Source: Chryseobacterium oryctis
Lineage (GTDB): Bacteria > Bacteroidota > Bacteroidia > Flavobacteriales > Weeksellaceae
Direction: 5' to 3'
Length of the DNA stretch: 64,000 nucleotides
Assembly (NCBI RefSeq): GCF_025971925.1
Contig: NZ_JAPDHV010000005.1
Span: forward strand, 62,001-126,000
The notes beneath the pieces were generated by a model, which did no database searches, had not been told where the DNA came from, and was given only the letters and a program-made list of their open reading frames with translations. Of this stretch, positions 26,018 to 35,226 are shown piece after piece (the stretch's first letter is position 1; the number at the start of each line of letters is the position of its first letter). The position numbers were made by a program, and so were the translations under genes.

Positions 26018-27292
26018 ATGACGGAAAAACTACTTCAATATCTTTGGAAACATAAGATTTTCAACACCTTTAACTTCAAGGATATTGAAGAAAGACCCGT
26101 TGAAATATTAGACTTCGGAAAATGGAATACTAATTCGGGACCGGATTTCTTAAATGCAAAAATTAAGATTAACAATATTATTTTTGCAGGGAATATTGAA
26201 CTTCACGTAAAATCTTCCGATTGGATTTTACATAATCACTCTCAAAATCCCAGTTATCAAAATATTATTCTTCATGTTGTTTTTCAAAGTGACATAGAAA
26301 TTGAAGAACTTAAAAGTAGAAACATTCCAACATTGGAACTGAAAAGCTATATTGATGAAAATTTTCTGTGGAAATACGAAAAATTAATCATCGGAAATCA
26401 ATTTATTCCTTGTGAGAATATTTTTTATCCCAGTGCAATTCCTGTCAACTTTCATGAAGAAAATGTTCTGAAAAAACTTGAAGAAAAATCTTTGGAACTT
26501 GAGAAAAATTTAGAGCAATTTAAAAACAATTTCGAAGCCATATTATTTCACAGTTTAGCTTACTCTTTTGGTTTAAAAGTCAATGCTTTTATATTTAAGC
26601 AAATCGCTGAAAGTATAGATTTTAGCATCATTAATAAAATCCGACAAAACGAAACTCAGCTCGAAGCCTTGTTATTCGGAATTTCCGGTTGGCTAGACAA
26701 TCCTGAAGACGAGCAAATGAAAATATGGAAACGTGAATTTGATTTCATAAAAAGCAAGTTCCAAATCTCAGATTTAAGAATACATCCAAAATTTTTAAGA
26801 TTGCGACCTCCGAATTTCCCTACCATTCGGTTATCTCAATTGGCTAATCTTTATCAACAACATCAAGGCTTATTTTCAAAAATTATTCAGGCTAAAAGCT
26901 TTGAAGAGTTATTTGAAATTTTCAGCAATGTAAAAGCATCTGATTATTGGAATAATCGTTTCAACTTCGGAAAAATTTCAACAGTTGAGCAACCCAAATA
27001 TTTAAGCAAAGATTTTATAGAATTAATTATTTTAAACACAATTCTTCCTTTAAAATATACTTATCACAAATACCACAACGAAGAAATTGCAGATGAAATA
27101 CTGAATTTCTATAAAAATATTCCTGCCGAAAAAAATTCGGTAACCAAGAACTGGAAAAATTTAGGCTTAAAACTAAACACAGCTTTAGAAAGTCAAAGCC
27201 TTATTTATCATTTTAAAAATTCGTGTGAAGAAAAAAATTGCTTAAATTGCAGTATCGGATTTAAAATTTTAAAAGAATCTTCAGATGTTTGA
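26018..27292 (+). CDS. DUF2851 family protein
   Basis: The 424-residue cytosolic protein has the N-terminal pattern I associate with DUF2851: LLQYLWKHKIF, then WNTNSGPDFLNAKIKI, GNIELHVKSSDW and NIILHVVF. This stretch resembles a nuclease-like fold by its alternating strands and conserved SGPDF and ELH elements, but no activity is established. It starts 27 bases after bshA and overlaps the PspC gene by eight bases, so it is probably co-transcribed with both. Confidence 0.85.
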   Translation: MTEKLLQYLWKHKIFNTFNFKDIEERPVEILDFGKWNTNSGPDFLNAKIKINNIIFAGNIELHVKSSDWILHNHSQNPSYQNIILHVVFQSDIEIEELKSRNIPTLELKSYIDENFLWKYEKLIIGNQFIPCENIFYPSAIPVNFHEENVLKKLEEKSLELEKNLEQFKNNFEAILFHSLAYSFGLKVNAFIFKQIAESIDFSIINKIRQNETQLEALLFGISGWLDNPEDEQMKIWKREFDFIKSKFQISDLRIHPKFLRLRPPNFPTIRLSQLANLYQQHQGLFSKIIQAKSFEELFEIFSNVKASDYWNNRFNFGKISTVEQPKYLSKDFIELIILNTILPLKYTYHKYHNEEIADEILNFYKNIPAEKNSVTKNWKNLGLKLNTALESQSLIYHFKNSCEEKNCLNCSIGFKILKESSDV

Positions 27293-27506
27293 TAATATTC
27301 GCCATAAAATGGAAAGAGAATGGTTTGGTGTTTTAACGAGAATGGGAGCCAAACTGGGAATTCCTGTATCTAAACTTAGAATTTTCTTTATTTATTCAAC
27401 GTTTGCAACCGCAGGATTTTTCTTTCTTATTTATTTAGGATTGGCTTTTACCCTTTGGATAAAAGATATGTTTATCACACGACGTCCCAACGTATTTGAC
27501 CTTTAA
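27285..27506 (+). CDS. PspC-like small membrane protein
   Basis: The 73-residue protein has an N-terminal amphipathic part (WFGVLTRMGAKLGIPVSKLR) and one long hydrophobic helix (FFIYSTFATAGFFFLIYLGLAFTLW). This arrangement fits the PspC domain found in short flavobacterial proteins, named after the phage-shock protein C of enterobacteria. No other psp genes are near. It overlaps the upstream DUF2851 gene by eight bases and ends 2 bases before the acetyltransferase gene. Confidence 0.8.
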   Translation: MFDNIRHKMEREWFGVLTRMGAKLGIPVSKLRIFFIYSTFATAGFFFLIYLGLAFTLWIKDMFITRRPNVFDL

Positions 27507-27508
27507 TC

Positions 27509-28021
27509 ATGGAATTTTTACAAATTACCTCTCCTGAAGATTATAGAGTTCAGGAAATTTTCAATTCATATTGCAGCACCTTTCCAGAAGATGAGAGAAG
27601 AGATTGGAATAAATTTATTCCGCTTTTTTCAAACCCAAAAGTGAAACTAATTTCTGTTTTACATGAAAATAAAAACATTGGTTACCTCATCATTTGGGAA
27701 CTGAGCAATTATACTTTTGTAGAGCATTTTGAAGTCTTTGAGCAATTCAGAAGTCAAAAGTTAGGTTCACATATTACAGGGTATTTATTTAAAAATCATC
27801 CAAGAATAGTATTGGAAATTGAGCCTGAAAATTTAGGAGATGATGCCAAAAGACGTTATGCATTCTATCAAAAAAACGGGTTCAAATTAATTGATGAAAA
27901 TTACATACAACCAAGTTATGGAGAAGGAAAAAATCCTTTAGACTTGTGGTTATTGGCAAATTATTCCCCTGAAAATTTAAAACAAATAAAAGAAGAAATT
28001 TACGATATTGTTTATCATTAA
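27509..28021 (+). CDS. GNAT-family N-acetyltransferase
   Basis: The 170-residue protein has a GNAT-like layout: an N-terminal helix pair (FNSYCSTFPEDERRDW), strands IGYLIIWEL and FVEHFEVFEQFRSQKLGSHI (the latter holding the acetyl-CoA loop RSQKLG), and AFYQKNGFKLID near the end. It should transfer an acyl group from acyl-CoA to an unknown amine. It begins 2 bases after the PspC-like gene and ends at a terminator, closing the run that started with GH3. Confidence 0.85.
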   Translation: MEFLQITSPEDYRVQEIFNSYCSTFPEDERRDWNKFIPLFSNPKVKLISVLHENKNIGYLIIWELSNYTFVEHFEVFEQFRSQKLGSHITGYLFKNHPRIVLEIEPENLGDDAKRRYAFYQKNGFKLIDENYIQPSYGEGKNPLDLWLLANYSPENLKQIKEEIYDIVYH

Positions 28022-28024
28022 ACT

Positions 28025-28057
28025 AAAAATCCGAAGGAATAATCTTCGGATTTTTTT
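28025..28057. terminator. Bidirectional terminator after the GNAT gene
   Basis: AAATCCGAAG pairs with CTTCGGATTT across a 7-base loop, with A and T tracts on the two sides. It lies between convergent genes. Confidence 0.9.
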
Positions 28058-28106
28058 ATTATTATTTTTTGCAAATTAGATAGACTGAGCAGAAATTAAT
28101 TAAAAT

Positions 28107-28841
28107 TTAATCTACTTCATATTCCAATTTAATTGTAATACTCGCTTCTTTTTCTTTTGAAGAGGTATTAAAAGTACCTCCATAAGAATAATCTTCATTA
28201 GAATTGGGTGCTGTAATCTGAATAACACCCATTGTTGCTTTTTTTAGATTTCCTAAACTACTTCCAGAATTTTGCGCAATTTTTTCAGCTCGTTCTTTGG
28301 CATCTTTTGTTGCGGAAGCAATCATCTCCTGCTTTACTGTTGCCAATTTTGTATAGAAATAATTTGGAGACGAAGAGGTAAACTCAATTCCACGATTGAT
28401 GATTTCTGTAATATTTCTTGAAAGATTTTCAATTTTAGCTACTTCTTTGCTTTCGATAGAGACTTTCTGAGAAAGATTATATCCCGAAAACTCTCCCTGA
28501 ACATAATTTCCGTTTGAATCATTATAACTTCTAAATTGTTTCTGAATATCAACAGAAGAAAAAACGATTTCGCTTTGCTTGATTCCTTTTGATAATAAAT
28601 AATCGTTGATGACTTTTCGGTCTAAAGCTAATTCATCATAAGCCGATTTCAAATCATAATTATTTTTAGAAAAACTTCCGGACCAGGTAATCAAATCAGA
28701 AGTAAACTGTTTCGTTCCTAAGCCTGTTACAGAAATCGTATTTTCAGATTTATTTCTGTTTTTAATGGCATTCCCGAAAAGCCCAAGACCAATGACAAAT
28801 CCTAGAGCTCCGACTGCAACAGCAATAATATTCTTGTTCAT
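28107..28841 (-). CDS. SIMPL-domain (DUF541) protein
   Basis: The 244-residue protein has an N-terminal membrane anchor (AVAVGALGFVIGLGLFG) and then a SIMPL domain, shown by ISVTGLGTKQFTSDLITW, the long helix region with LALDRKVINDYLLSKGI, and KDAKERAEKIAQNSGSSLG near the end. SIMPL proteins are periplasmic or membrane-attached and form oligomers in several bacteria; their function is mostly unclear, with links to oxidative stress. The gene is monocistronic, convergent with the GNAT gene. Confidence 0.9.
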   Translation of the reverse strand: MNKNIIAVAVGALGFVIGLGLFGNAIKNRNKSENTISVTGLGTKQFTSDLITWSGSFSKNNYDLKSAYDELALDRKVINDYLLSKGIKQSEIVFSSVDIQKQFRSYNDSNGNYVQGEFSGYNLSQKVSIESKEVAKIENLSRNITEIINRGIEFTSSSPNYFYTKLATVKQEMIASATKDAKERAEKIAQNSGSSLGNLKKATMGVIQITAPNSNEDYSYGGTFNTSSKEKEASITIKLEYEVD

Positions 28842-28940
28842 AAAATATTGTGAATTTGTTTGATATAACTTTAAAACTGTTTTTAAATATATTCATTACA
28901 TCAATTCTTATTCCAAATTTTAAGATTTTATTAACATTTA

Positions 28941-29717
28941 TTATTGTTTGCTACTTTTTAATCTTTCGAGATAAATAGGTATAGCTTCTTCCATTCTCAA
29001 TAAAACACCAGATAAGTTTTTGGCTTTTACGTACGTTCTCACATAAGGTTTCTCATAAAAAGAAAATTCTATAAATTCCGATATTTTATTTTCAGGAATT
29101 CCTGCTTTTGTAAAATATTCATCATCTACCCTATCTCGAACCCATTTAATATGTTCCTGCAAATCATCATATTTGTACTGGCGTTTTTGCCTTCTCGCTT
29201 TCCCACTGATTAAATCATAAACACCCTGAACATTCAACTGACCTAAAAGTATTGGAATCAAAACCTGCTTAACTTCAGCTGGTTTTTCTCTCATTTTTCC
29301 TACAGGCTGTGGCAGACCTACAGCATCTCGTACTTGTTCGCCTTTATCAACTTTTGCCACAGCTCGAGAATCCGTTTCTAAATCTCCAGTTGGTTTTTTG
29401 GAGACTTTGACCTCCTCAATAACCTCAGGAATCTTTATCATTGTAATCAATAAAAAAGGATTGGAATCATTAGTAAGAACTCTTCCTGAAATTCTTTCAT
29501 AACCAACGCGGATAAACCTTAGTTCATCATTTTTTGAGGCATCGATAGAAAATTCTCCTGAAGTATCACTATAAGTTTTAGTGTCTGTATTGATGTTGAT
29601 AATTGTAGTTCCGGAAAGAGCGATTCCGTTTTCATCTTTGATTCTTCCTGTAATTTTCTGTTGAGAAAATACACTCCCAAACATAAAAATCATCATTAAA
29701 ATCAAAAAATGCTTCAT
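28941..29717 (-). CDS. Exported protein with carboxypeptidase-regulatory-like domain, copy A
   Basis: The 258-residue protein has a signal peptide (LILMMIFMFGSVFSQ) and a beta-sandwich carboxypeptidase-D regulatory-like domain (KITGRIKDENGIALSGTTI, then DTSGEFSIDAS, about residues 19-85). The rest contains KKPTGDLETDSRAVAKV and a helical C-terminus. There is no TonB plug or barrel after the domain, so it is not a SusC-type receptor. The next gene upstream has the same layout, so these two are paralogues. Function unknown; location probably periplasm or outer membrane. Confidence 0.82.
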   Translation of the reverse strand: MKHFLILMMIFMFGSVFSQQKITGRIKDENGIALSGTTIININTDTKTYSDTSGEFSIDASKNDELRFIRVGYERISGRVLTNDSNPFLLITMIKIPEVIEEVKVSKKPTGDLETDSRAVAKVDKGEQVRDAVGLPQPVGKMREKPAEVKQVLIPILLGQLNVQGVYDLISGKARRQKRQYKYDDLQEHIKWVRDRVDDEYFTKAGIPENKISEFIEFSFYEKPYVRTYVKAKNLSGVLLRMEEAIPIYLERLKSSKQ

Positions 29718-29781
29718 GAAATCAAACTTATTGTTTTATACATAAGTCATACTAAAAATGAGAATGTTACATGTAAAATTC

Positions 29782-30573
29782 TCAATTTCCAACTTTATTA
29801 GTCTGAATATATTTTGAAAAAGCGATGCTCAATTCGGCTTTTATTTCAGCAACGTTAAAAGTTTTTCTGTATTTCTTGGATAATTCACGGGTTTCTTCCG
29901 CATATAGCAGAAAACTATCTATCTGCTCTTCTGTCATTCCATATTTTTTAGCAAAACTAAGGTCTAAAGATTTTACCCTATTGATAAAATCTTGAGTTTC
30001 TTTGTAAGTAGGCTTTGTAATTTTAGGTTCAGTTGCTTTTTTCACCAAACCTTTAGCAAGATTAAAAACACCAATCAAATCTGCCTGACCAACCTTGAAG
30101 TCATGCCCTGTAAATGCTTTTGAAACCTCATTCTTCGGCAGTGGTTCTTTTAAAGGACTTCTCATATAATCATTTAACCCGGATTTCAATGAAGCCAGCT
30201 TCTTAGAATCTCCGTAATGCTTACTGTCTCTTTCTAAATTTCCGGTCGGTTTATATGCTATCTTAACCTCCGGAATCAAAGTTTCAGCACGTAAAAGAAG
30301 AACATTCATCAAGCTCGTTATATTTTCCCCTGAAACTTTTCTGTCAGTTCTATAAAAACCCTCCTTTACGAAACGAATTTCATCATTTTCATTAGCTTCG
30401 ACCGAAAAATTTCCAAAAGAATCAGAAAAAACAGTTTTATTATTCGTAATATTTTTCACTACTACTGTACTTAACGCCAAACCGTTATCATCAATAATCT
30501 TTCCGCTAATTTTTTGCGCGTTAATATTGATAAAAGCCAGAGTAAATAAGATAAAAAGAAGTTTAATTTTCAC
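29782..30573 (-). CDS. Exported protein with carboxypeptidase-regulatory-like domain, copy B
   Basis: The 263-residue paralogue of the downstream gene has a signal peptide (LLFILFTLAFININAQ), the same beta-sandwich domain (KISGKIIDDNGLALS, DSFGNFSVEANENDEIRF) and the shared signature YKPTGNLERDS (copy A: KKPTGDLETDS). The C-terminal helical parts differ more. A TAGATTTG box (30594-30601) lies just upstream, so this copy probably starts the transcript that includes copy A 64 bases on. Function is unknown. Confidence 0.82.
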   Translation of the reverse strand: MKIKLLFILFTLAFININAQKISGKIIDDNGLALSTVVVKNITNNKTVFSDSFGNFSVEANENDEIRFVKEGFYRTDRKVSGENITSLMNVLLLRAETLIPEVKIAYKPTGNLERDSKHYGDSKKLASLKSGLNDYMRSPLKEPLPKNEVSKAFTGHDFKVGQADLIGVFNLAKGLVKKATEPKITKPTYKETQDFINRVKSLDLSFAKKYGMTEEQIDSFLLYAEETRELSKKYRKTFNVAEIKAELSIAFSKYIQTNKVGN

Positions 30574-30593
30574 GGAAAGTTTTTTTTACAAGG

Positions 30594-30601
30594 CAAATCT
30601 A
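30594..30601 (-). promoter_or_regulatory. -7 promoter element of the carboxypeptidase-regulatory-like pair
   Basis: The minus strand reads TAGATTTG, an exact TAnnTTTG, 20 bases before the ATG. A TTG is present about 22 bases further upstream. Confidence 0.5.
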
Positions 30602-30758
30602 AAATTATTTTTACATTAAACTACAAGTTTAACCTCAGTTAACGTGTTTTAGCAAATCTTTTAGACTTTTGTATCTAAAACTGTTAAAATACTCAATCAA
30701 AATTGTTAAAATTTTCATCAAATTTTAGCTAAATTGCACCTTCAATTCTTCTCAAAAA

Positions 30759-33700
30759 ATGCAAAATTCTTATACAGTCATCAACGCTTCTGCAGGTTCG
30801 GGGAAAACGTACGCGCTTGTTCAGAGACTTTTGATGATTTGTCTTCGATATCCTAATCAGCAACAATCTATTAGGAATATTTTGGCATTGACTTTCACCA
30901 ATAAGGCAGCCAATGAAATGAAGGAAAGAATTTTGTCTTGGCTGGGTAATTTTGCTGCTGATAACTTTGCTGAAAATAATGACTTAAAAAATATTCAAAA
31001 AGCATTTGAAGAAGAAGGATTAAAAATCACGATTGATGAGCTACATCATCGTGCAAAAAAATTACTCGATTACATACTTCACAACTACTCTACGCTTAAC
31101 ATCGGAACAATCGATCGCTTCAACTCAAGGTTAGTGAGAAGTTTCTCGTATGAATTAGGATTGGCAAAAAATTTCAACCTAGAAATTGAAGCAGAACCCT
31201 TTTTGATTGAAGCCGTTGATAAAATGCTCGACCAAATCGGGGAAAATGAAATTATCTCAAATTCATTTATGGATTATGTAGATTACAGCCTTGAAAATAA
31301 CGAAAGAATTAATTTAAATAAAAACCTTTACGATTCGGCAAAGGAGTTTGTAAAAGACATTCATTATGAACACCTTAAGGACAATAAAGACTTTGATAAT
31401 ACCAACTACGAAAATATCAAAAATGCACTCCGAAAAGAGATTGTTTCCAATAAAAAGCAGGCTGTTGATTTAGCCACAAAATCCATCGAGCTATTCAAAT
31501 CCAGAAATATTGAAATTGAGGATTTTTCCGGTGGAAAAAAGAATGGACTAGGTTTATTCTTTCATGAAGTTTTAAGATTTAATAATAAAGAAAGAGATAA
31601 ATTTCCTTTTCCAACAAATGAAGAAACAGCAATCAATAATTATCAAAAAATTGTTGCAACTAAATCAAAAAGTAAAGAATCTTTGGTTGGTGAAATTCTG
31701 GAACAGTTGCTGGAGAACAGAATGCAACTGATTCTTTTATATATAGAAACACAGAAAAAAGAGAAAATTTTATCTGCTCTTCTTCCTTTAAAAGTAAACA
31801 AGGACATCCAAGATGAACTGAAAAAAATTGAAGAAGAAAATGATTTGGTTTTGCTTTCAAAATTCAACATTCTCATCAACGAAAATCTTAAAAATGAACC
31901 TTCTGCCTTTATTTACGAAAAGGTTGGTTCTCAGTTTCAACATTATTTTTTCGATGAATTTCAGGATACTTCCGAGCTTCAGTGGCAAAATTTTGTCCCG
32001 CTAAGAGATCATTCTGTTTCTACTGAAAATACTTCTTTTACATTAGTTGGAGACCCTAAACAAAGTATCTATCGTTTTCGAGGTGGAGAAAGTAAATTGA
32101 TGTTGGATATTATCAATAAAAAGGAAGTTTCGCCTAAAGAAGCAGAACTTTTAGTATTAAAAGATAATTGGCGAAGCGCGAAAAATATTGTTCATTTTAA
32201 TAACGAACTTTACCAATTCCACTCCAGAGATTTAGTAGAAGAGCATAAAAATATTTTCGGAATTGATGCAGAGCAAAATCCGAAATCATCTATAGAGGGT
32301 CGTGTAAAAGTAAATCTCATTGAAAATTTAACCAACGAAGACTTCTACAATGATACAGCCGAAAGAATGAGAAAAAATATTCAGGAAAGTTTAGATAATG
32401 GTTTTAAGTTTTCCGATATTACCATTCTTTGTAGAGGAAACTTCGATATTTTCAGTTATTCCCAAAAATTGGGTAGTCTAAAAGTGAATTATCAAGGTGA
32501 AGAAACCAATATCAAAACAATTTCTGAAAAAGGTCTTACCTTAGAGTTATCCAATACTTTAAAGGCAGTTATTGAATTCCTAAAATGGGAAACAAATCCT
32601 AAAAACAAACCCAATTTAATCATGATGATGTATCATCTGAATTCTTTGGGAAGAGTTTCTATGAAAGATTTCACACTGGAAATGAAAGCAATTCTGGATT
32701 TAGATACACATGAAGAAATCCTTCAATTTATTCAGGAAAAATATTCCATCTGGTTAAAACTAGACAACTTTCCGAAGTTCAATCTATATAATTTTGTTGA
32801 ATATTATATCAACGAATTTTCTGTAGAAAATAAAGAGACTGATTTTTTATTGAATTTCTTAGAAATGCTGTTTAATTTCACACAAAATGCCGGGGCAAGT
32901 ACAAAGGAGTTTTTAAAATATTGGGACGAAGAGGCTTCAAAACATACCATTCAGGCGTCGGATAATATTGATGCCATTCAGATTATGACAATTCATAAAG
33001 CGAAAGGTTTGGAATTCCCAATTGTTTTTATTCCGATGATGAATAAAAACCGTGATACCGAATTCACCAACTGGTTTGAAACAAGTAGTAATACGGCATT
33101 GAAATCCGTTAATATTAACCAGTTCAACAAAAACCTGGAAGTGTATGATGAAGAAATTGAAATTTTCAACAAACAAAATTCTTATAAAAACTTTGTTGAC
33201 CGATTGTGTTTACAATATGTTGCCACAACCAGACCTGTTGAACAACTGTTCTTTTATATTCAAAAAGCTAATAAAACGTCTAATAATCTAGAAATTCTAG
33301 AGTATCTTCAATCTAAAAACACTGAAAACCTTGACGAATTTGATTTGTATGATATTCATCCTGAAATGCTGAAAAAGCAATCAAAGGATAAGACATCTCA
33401 TTTTGAAACAAAAGACATCCGAAATCTTAAAAATATCAACGAAAAAAGTACTTCAATAAAAATTGCCACTCCGTCTAAAAACTATCAGGTTCGTAACGAA
33501 AAGGTAAGAGTTGGGCTTTTCGTACATGAATTATTATCAAAAATCAATACTCAAAAGGATATTACAAAAGTTTTGGAAAGCTATGTTTTGGATGGACAAA
33601 TTACTCTTGAAGAAAAAAATGAAATTCAGGAAACTTTAGAACAAATCGTAAAACAATACTCAGAATTTTTCGATGATAAATGGAAGGTCATCAACGAAAA

Positions 33701-33899
33701 AGATATTATGATTTCCGAAAACGGAGAAAGTAAAATCTATCGTCCTGACCGAATTTTACAAAGCAATGAAGGATACATCATTGTAGATTTCAAAACTGGT
33801 GAAAAAACAGAGAAAAACGAAAAACAGATTGAAAATTACAAATACATTTTAGAAAGTCTTGGCAGAAATGTTATTAAGACTCAGTTGATTTATTTATAA
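30759..33899 (+). CDS. UvrD/AddA-like helicase with C-terminal PD-(D/E)XK nuclease
   Basis: The 1046-residue protein is a superfamily 1 helicase: Walker A ASAGSGKT (10-17), TFTNKAANEM, the DEAD-like FDEFQDTSELQW, LVGDPKQSIYRFRGGE, IMTIHKAKGLEFPIVF and YVATTRPVEQL. The C-terminus carries a RecB-family nuclease with RPDRIL, IIVDFKTG and QIENYKYIL. This is the AddA/RecB architecture used to process double-strand breaks for recombination, though no AddB partner is in the window. It stands alone, divergent from the preceding pair. Its stop codon is part of a GC-rich hairpin. Confidence 0.93.
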   Translation: MQNSYTVINASAGSGKTYALVQRLLMICLRYPNQQQSIRNILALTFTNKAANEMKERILSWLGNFAADNFAENNDLKNIQKAFEEEGLKITIDELHHRAKKLLDYILHNYSTLNIGTIDRFNSRLVRSFSYELGLAKNFNLEIEAEPFLIEAVDKMLDQIGENEIISNSFMDYVDYSLENNERINLNKNLYDSAKEFVKDIHYEHLKDNKDFDNTNYENIKNALRKEIVSNKKQAVDLATKSIELFKSRNIEIEDFSGGKKNGLGLFFHEVLRFNNKERDKFPFPTNEETAINNYQKIVATKSKSKESLVGEILEQLLENRMQLILLYIETQKKEKILSALLPLKVNKDIQDELKKIEEENDLVLLSKFNILINENLKNEPSAFIYEKVGSQFQHYFFDEFQDTSELQWQNFVPLRDHSVSTENTSFTLVGDPKQSIYRFRGGESKLMLDIINKKEVSPKEAELLVLKDNWRSAKNIVHFNNELYQFHSRDLVEEHKNIFGIDAEQNPKSSIEGRVKVNLIENLTNEDFYNDTAERMRKNIQESLDNGFKFSDITILCRGNFDIFSYSQKLGSLKVNYQGEETNIKTISEKGLTLELSNTLKAVIEFLKWETNPKNKPNLIMMMYHLNSLGRVSMKDFTLEMKAILDLDTHEEILQFIQEKYSIWLKLDNFPKFNLYNFVEYYINEFSVENKETDFLLNFLEMLFNFTQNAGASTKEFLKYWDEEASKHTIQASDNIDAIQIMTIHKAKGLEFPIVFIPMMNKNRDTEFTNWFETSSNTALKSVNINQFNKNLEVYDEEIEIFNKQNSYKNFVDRLCLQYVATTRPVEQLFFYIQKANKTSNNLEILEYLQSKNTENLDEFDLYDIHPEMLKKQSKDKTSHFETKDIRNLKNINEKSTSIKIATPSKNYQVRNEKVRVGLFVHELLSKINTQKDITKVLESYVLDGQITLEEKNEIQETLEQIVKQYSEFFDDKWKVINEKDIMISENGESKIYRPDRILQSNEGYIIVDFKTGEKTEKNEKQIENYKYILESLGRNVIKTQLIYL

Positions 33900-33935
33900 T
33901 AATACGGCGGCACCTTTGGTGCCGCCGTATTATTA
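33897..33935. terminator. Long GC-rich hairpin between convergent genes
   Basis: An 18-bp perfect stem (33897-33914 with 33918-33935, loop TTT) contains the stop codon of the helicase gene. No T tract follows. Its core GGCACC-TTT-GGTGCC recurs in the hairpin at 44046-44078. Confidence 0.8.
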
Positions 33936-33955
33936 TAATCTTATAAAAAATCTTC

Positions 33956-34465
33956 TTATGCCGTTGTATCAGGAGTGAAAACTCTTTGAGCCAATTCTTG
34001 GTCAAAAAGATATAAAGCCGATGGGTTATCACAAACCATTTTAATTTTAGTAACATATTGTGATGCACTTGCCTCTTCTTCTACCTGTTCGTTGATGAAC
34101 CATTGTAAAAAAGAAGTTGTAGCGAAGTCCCCCTCCTCATTAGCATTCTTTACAATATTGAAGATACTTTTTGTAACTTTTTTCTCATGCTCCAATGCTT
34201 TCTCAAAAATATCTACAGCATTTTCAAACTCATGCGGAGGTTTTGCAATTTCTCCAATAATGATTTCTCCTCCAACATCATTTAAGTAATCAAACATTTT
34301 ATCTGCATGCATTAGCTCTTCCTTGCTCTGAACTCTGAAATAATTTGCAATCCCGTCTAAATCTTTTCCTGAAAACCAAGCAGACATAGAAAGATAATAT
34401 TGAGCAGCATATTGTTCGTGAGCTATTTGTTCGTTAATTAATTTTGCAATTTTCTCGCTAACCAT
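33956..34465 (-). CDS. ftnA: Ferritin
   Basis: The 169-residue protein is a four-helix-bundle, non-haem ferritin that oxidises and stores iron in 24-subunit shells. Ferroxidase-site segments are visible: NEQIAHEQYAAQYYLSMSAW (first Glu), SKEELMHADKMFDYL, and NEQVEEEASASQ. The longer open frame begins at 34513 inside the -33 element, so the ATG at 34465 (MVSEKIAKLINEQ) is the start. A good Bacteroidota promoter lies immediately upstream. It is monocistronic. Confidence 0.95.
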   Translation of the reverse strand: MVSEKIAKLINEQIAHEQYAAQYYLSMSAWFSGKDLDGIANYFRVQSKEELMHADKMFDYLNDVGGEIIIGEIAKPPHEFENAVDIFEKALEHEKKVTKSIFNIVKNANEEGDFATTSFLQWFINEQVEEEASASQYVTKIKMVCDNPSALYLFDQELAQRVFTPDTTA

Positions 34466-34483
34466 AAGTAATAAATTTATACC

Positions 34484-34514
34484 CAAAATTAGTGAATAAA
34501 AGCCCGAAAACAAA
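34484..34514 (-). promoter_or_regulatory. Promoter of the ferritin gene
   Basis: On the minus strand TTTG (34511-34514), a 19-base gap and TAATTTTG (34484-34491) match the Bacteroidota consensus exactly. The ATG is 18 bases downstream. Confidence 0.75.
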
Positions 34515-34533
34515 AGTTTTTAATGAAAATTAA

Positions 34534-34562
34534 TATAAAAAGGACGGAAATTCATCCGCCCT
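34534..34562 (-). terminator. Terminator after the Spy-like gene
   Basis: On the minus strand AGGGCGGA pairs with TCCGTCCT (one G-U pair), followed by TTTTTATA. Confidence 0.8.
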
Positions 34563-34602
34563 CTTAACATTAAAAAATCAAAATTATAAACTATTAATTT
34601 GT

Positions 34603-35055
34603 TTATTGAACTGGTGCATTCATTGGTTTCTTCATCATTTTTCCTCCTCTCATCCCTTTCTCTTTCATTGCTACTTTTCTTTGCTCCATTTTAGCTTTTC
34701 TATCAGTCTGCCATTTATCATATTGCTCTGGAGTTAAGATTTTTTTCATATCAGCATCCATCTGAGCTCTTTTAGCCTTTCTTTCTTCCATTTTAGCTTG
34801 TCTTTGTTCTTTGTTTTTCTCAAATTCAGCTTTCATTTCAGATTTTCTTTTTTCATGAAGTTCTTTGATTTGAGATACCTGAGATTGATTTAAGTTCAAA
34901 TCTTTCTGCATCTGTGCTAAATGTTCCTGCTCTTTTTGTTGCATTTTTTGCTGGAATTCAGCTCTTTTTGCCTGTTTATCCTGTGGAGTTGTCTGTTGAG
35001 CCATTACAAAACTTCCCATTCCCATAAATGCTATTGCTAATACTAACTTTTTCAT
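34603..35055 (-). CDS. Exported Spy/CpxP-like helical protein
   Basis: The 150-residue protein has a signal peptide (LVLAIAFMGMGSFVMAQ) and a highly charged helical body rich in Lys, Glu, Gln and Met. The segment LNLNQSQVSQIKELHEKRK and the terminal ILTPEQYDKWQTDRKAKME match the LTxxQ pattern of periplasmic Spy/CpxP proteins, which act as chaperones or stress sensors in enterobacteria. The Met-rich tail (MRGGKMMKKPM) could bind metal, but this is conjecture. It is monocistronic. Confidence 0.8.
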   Translation of the reverse strand: MKKLVLAIAFMGMGSFVMAQQTTPQDKQAKRAEFQQKMQQKEQEHLAQMQKDLNLNQSQVSQIKELHEKRKSEMKAEFEKNKEQRQAKMEERKAKRAQMDADMKKILTPEQYDKWQTDRKAKMEQRKVAMKEKGMRGGKMMKKPMNAPVQ

Positions 35056-35160
35056 TTTAAAAATATTTAATTAATTGTTATACATCTTTTTGATTATTAG
35101 TTAAAACTAAAGTTAAACGGAATTTTTCATAAAAAATGTTAAATTTACTTATCGATATAT

Positions 35161-35199
35161 AAAAAAATAAAAAGGACAAACCTCAAAGATTTGTCCTTC
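35161..35199 (-). terminator. Terminator after the Tyr/Asn-rich protein gene
   Basis: AAGGACAAA (35172-35180) and TTTGTCCTT (35190-35198) form a 9-bp stem, followed on the minus strand by TTTATTTTTTT. Confidence 0.85.
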
Positions 35200-35226
35200 A
35201 CACCACTTAAATATAATATATGAAAA

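Noticed and set aside
34466..34513. Longer ferritin starting at 34513
   Set aside because: That start lies in the -33 element of a consensus promoter; ferritins start near MVSEKIAKL.
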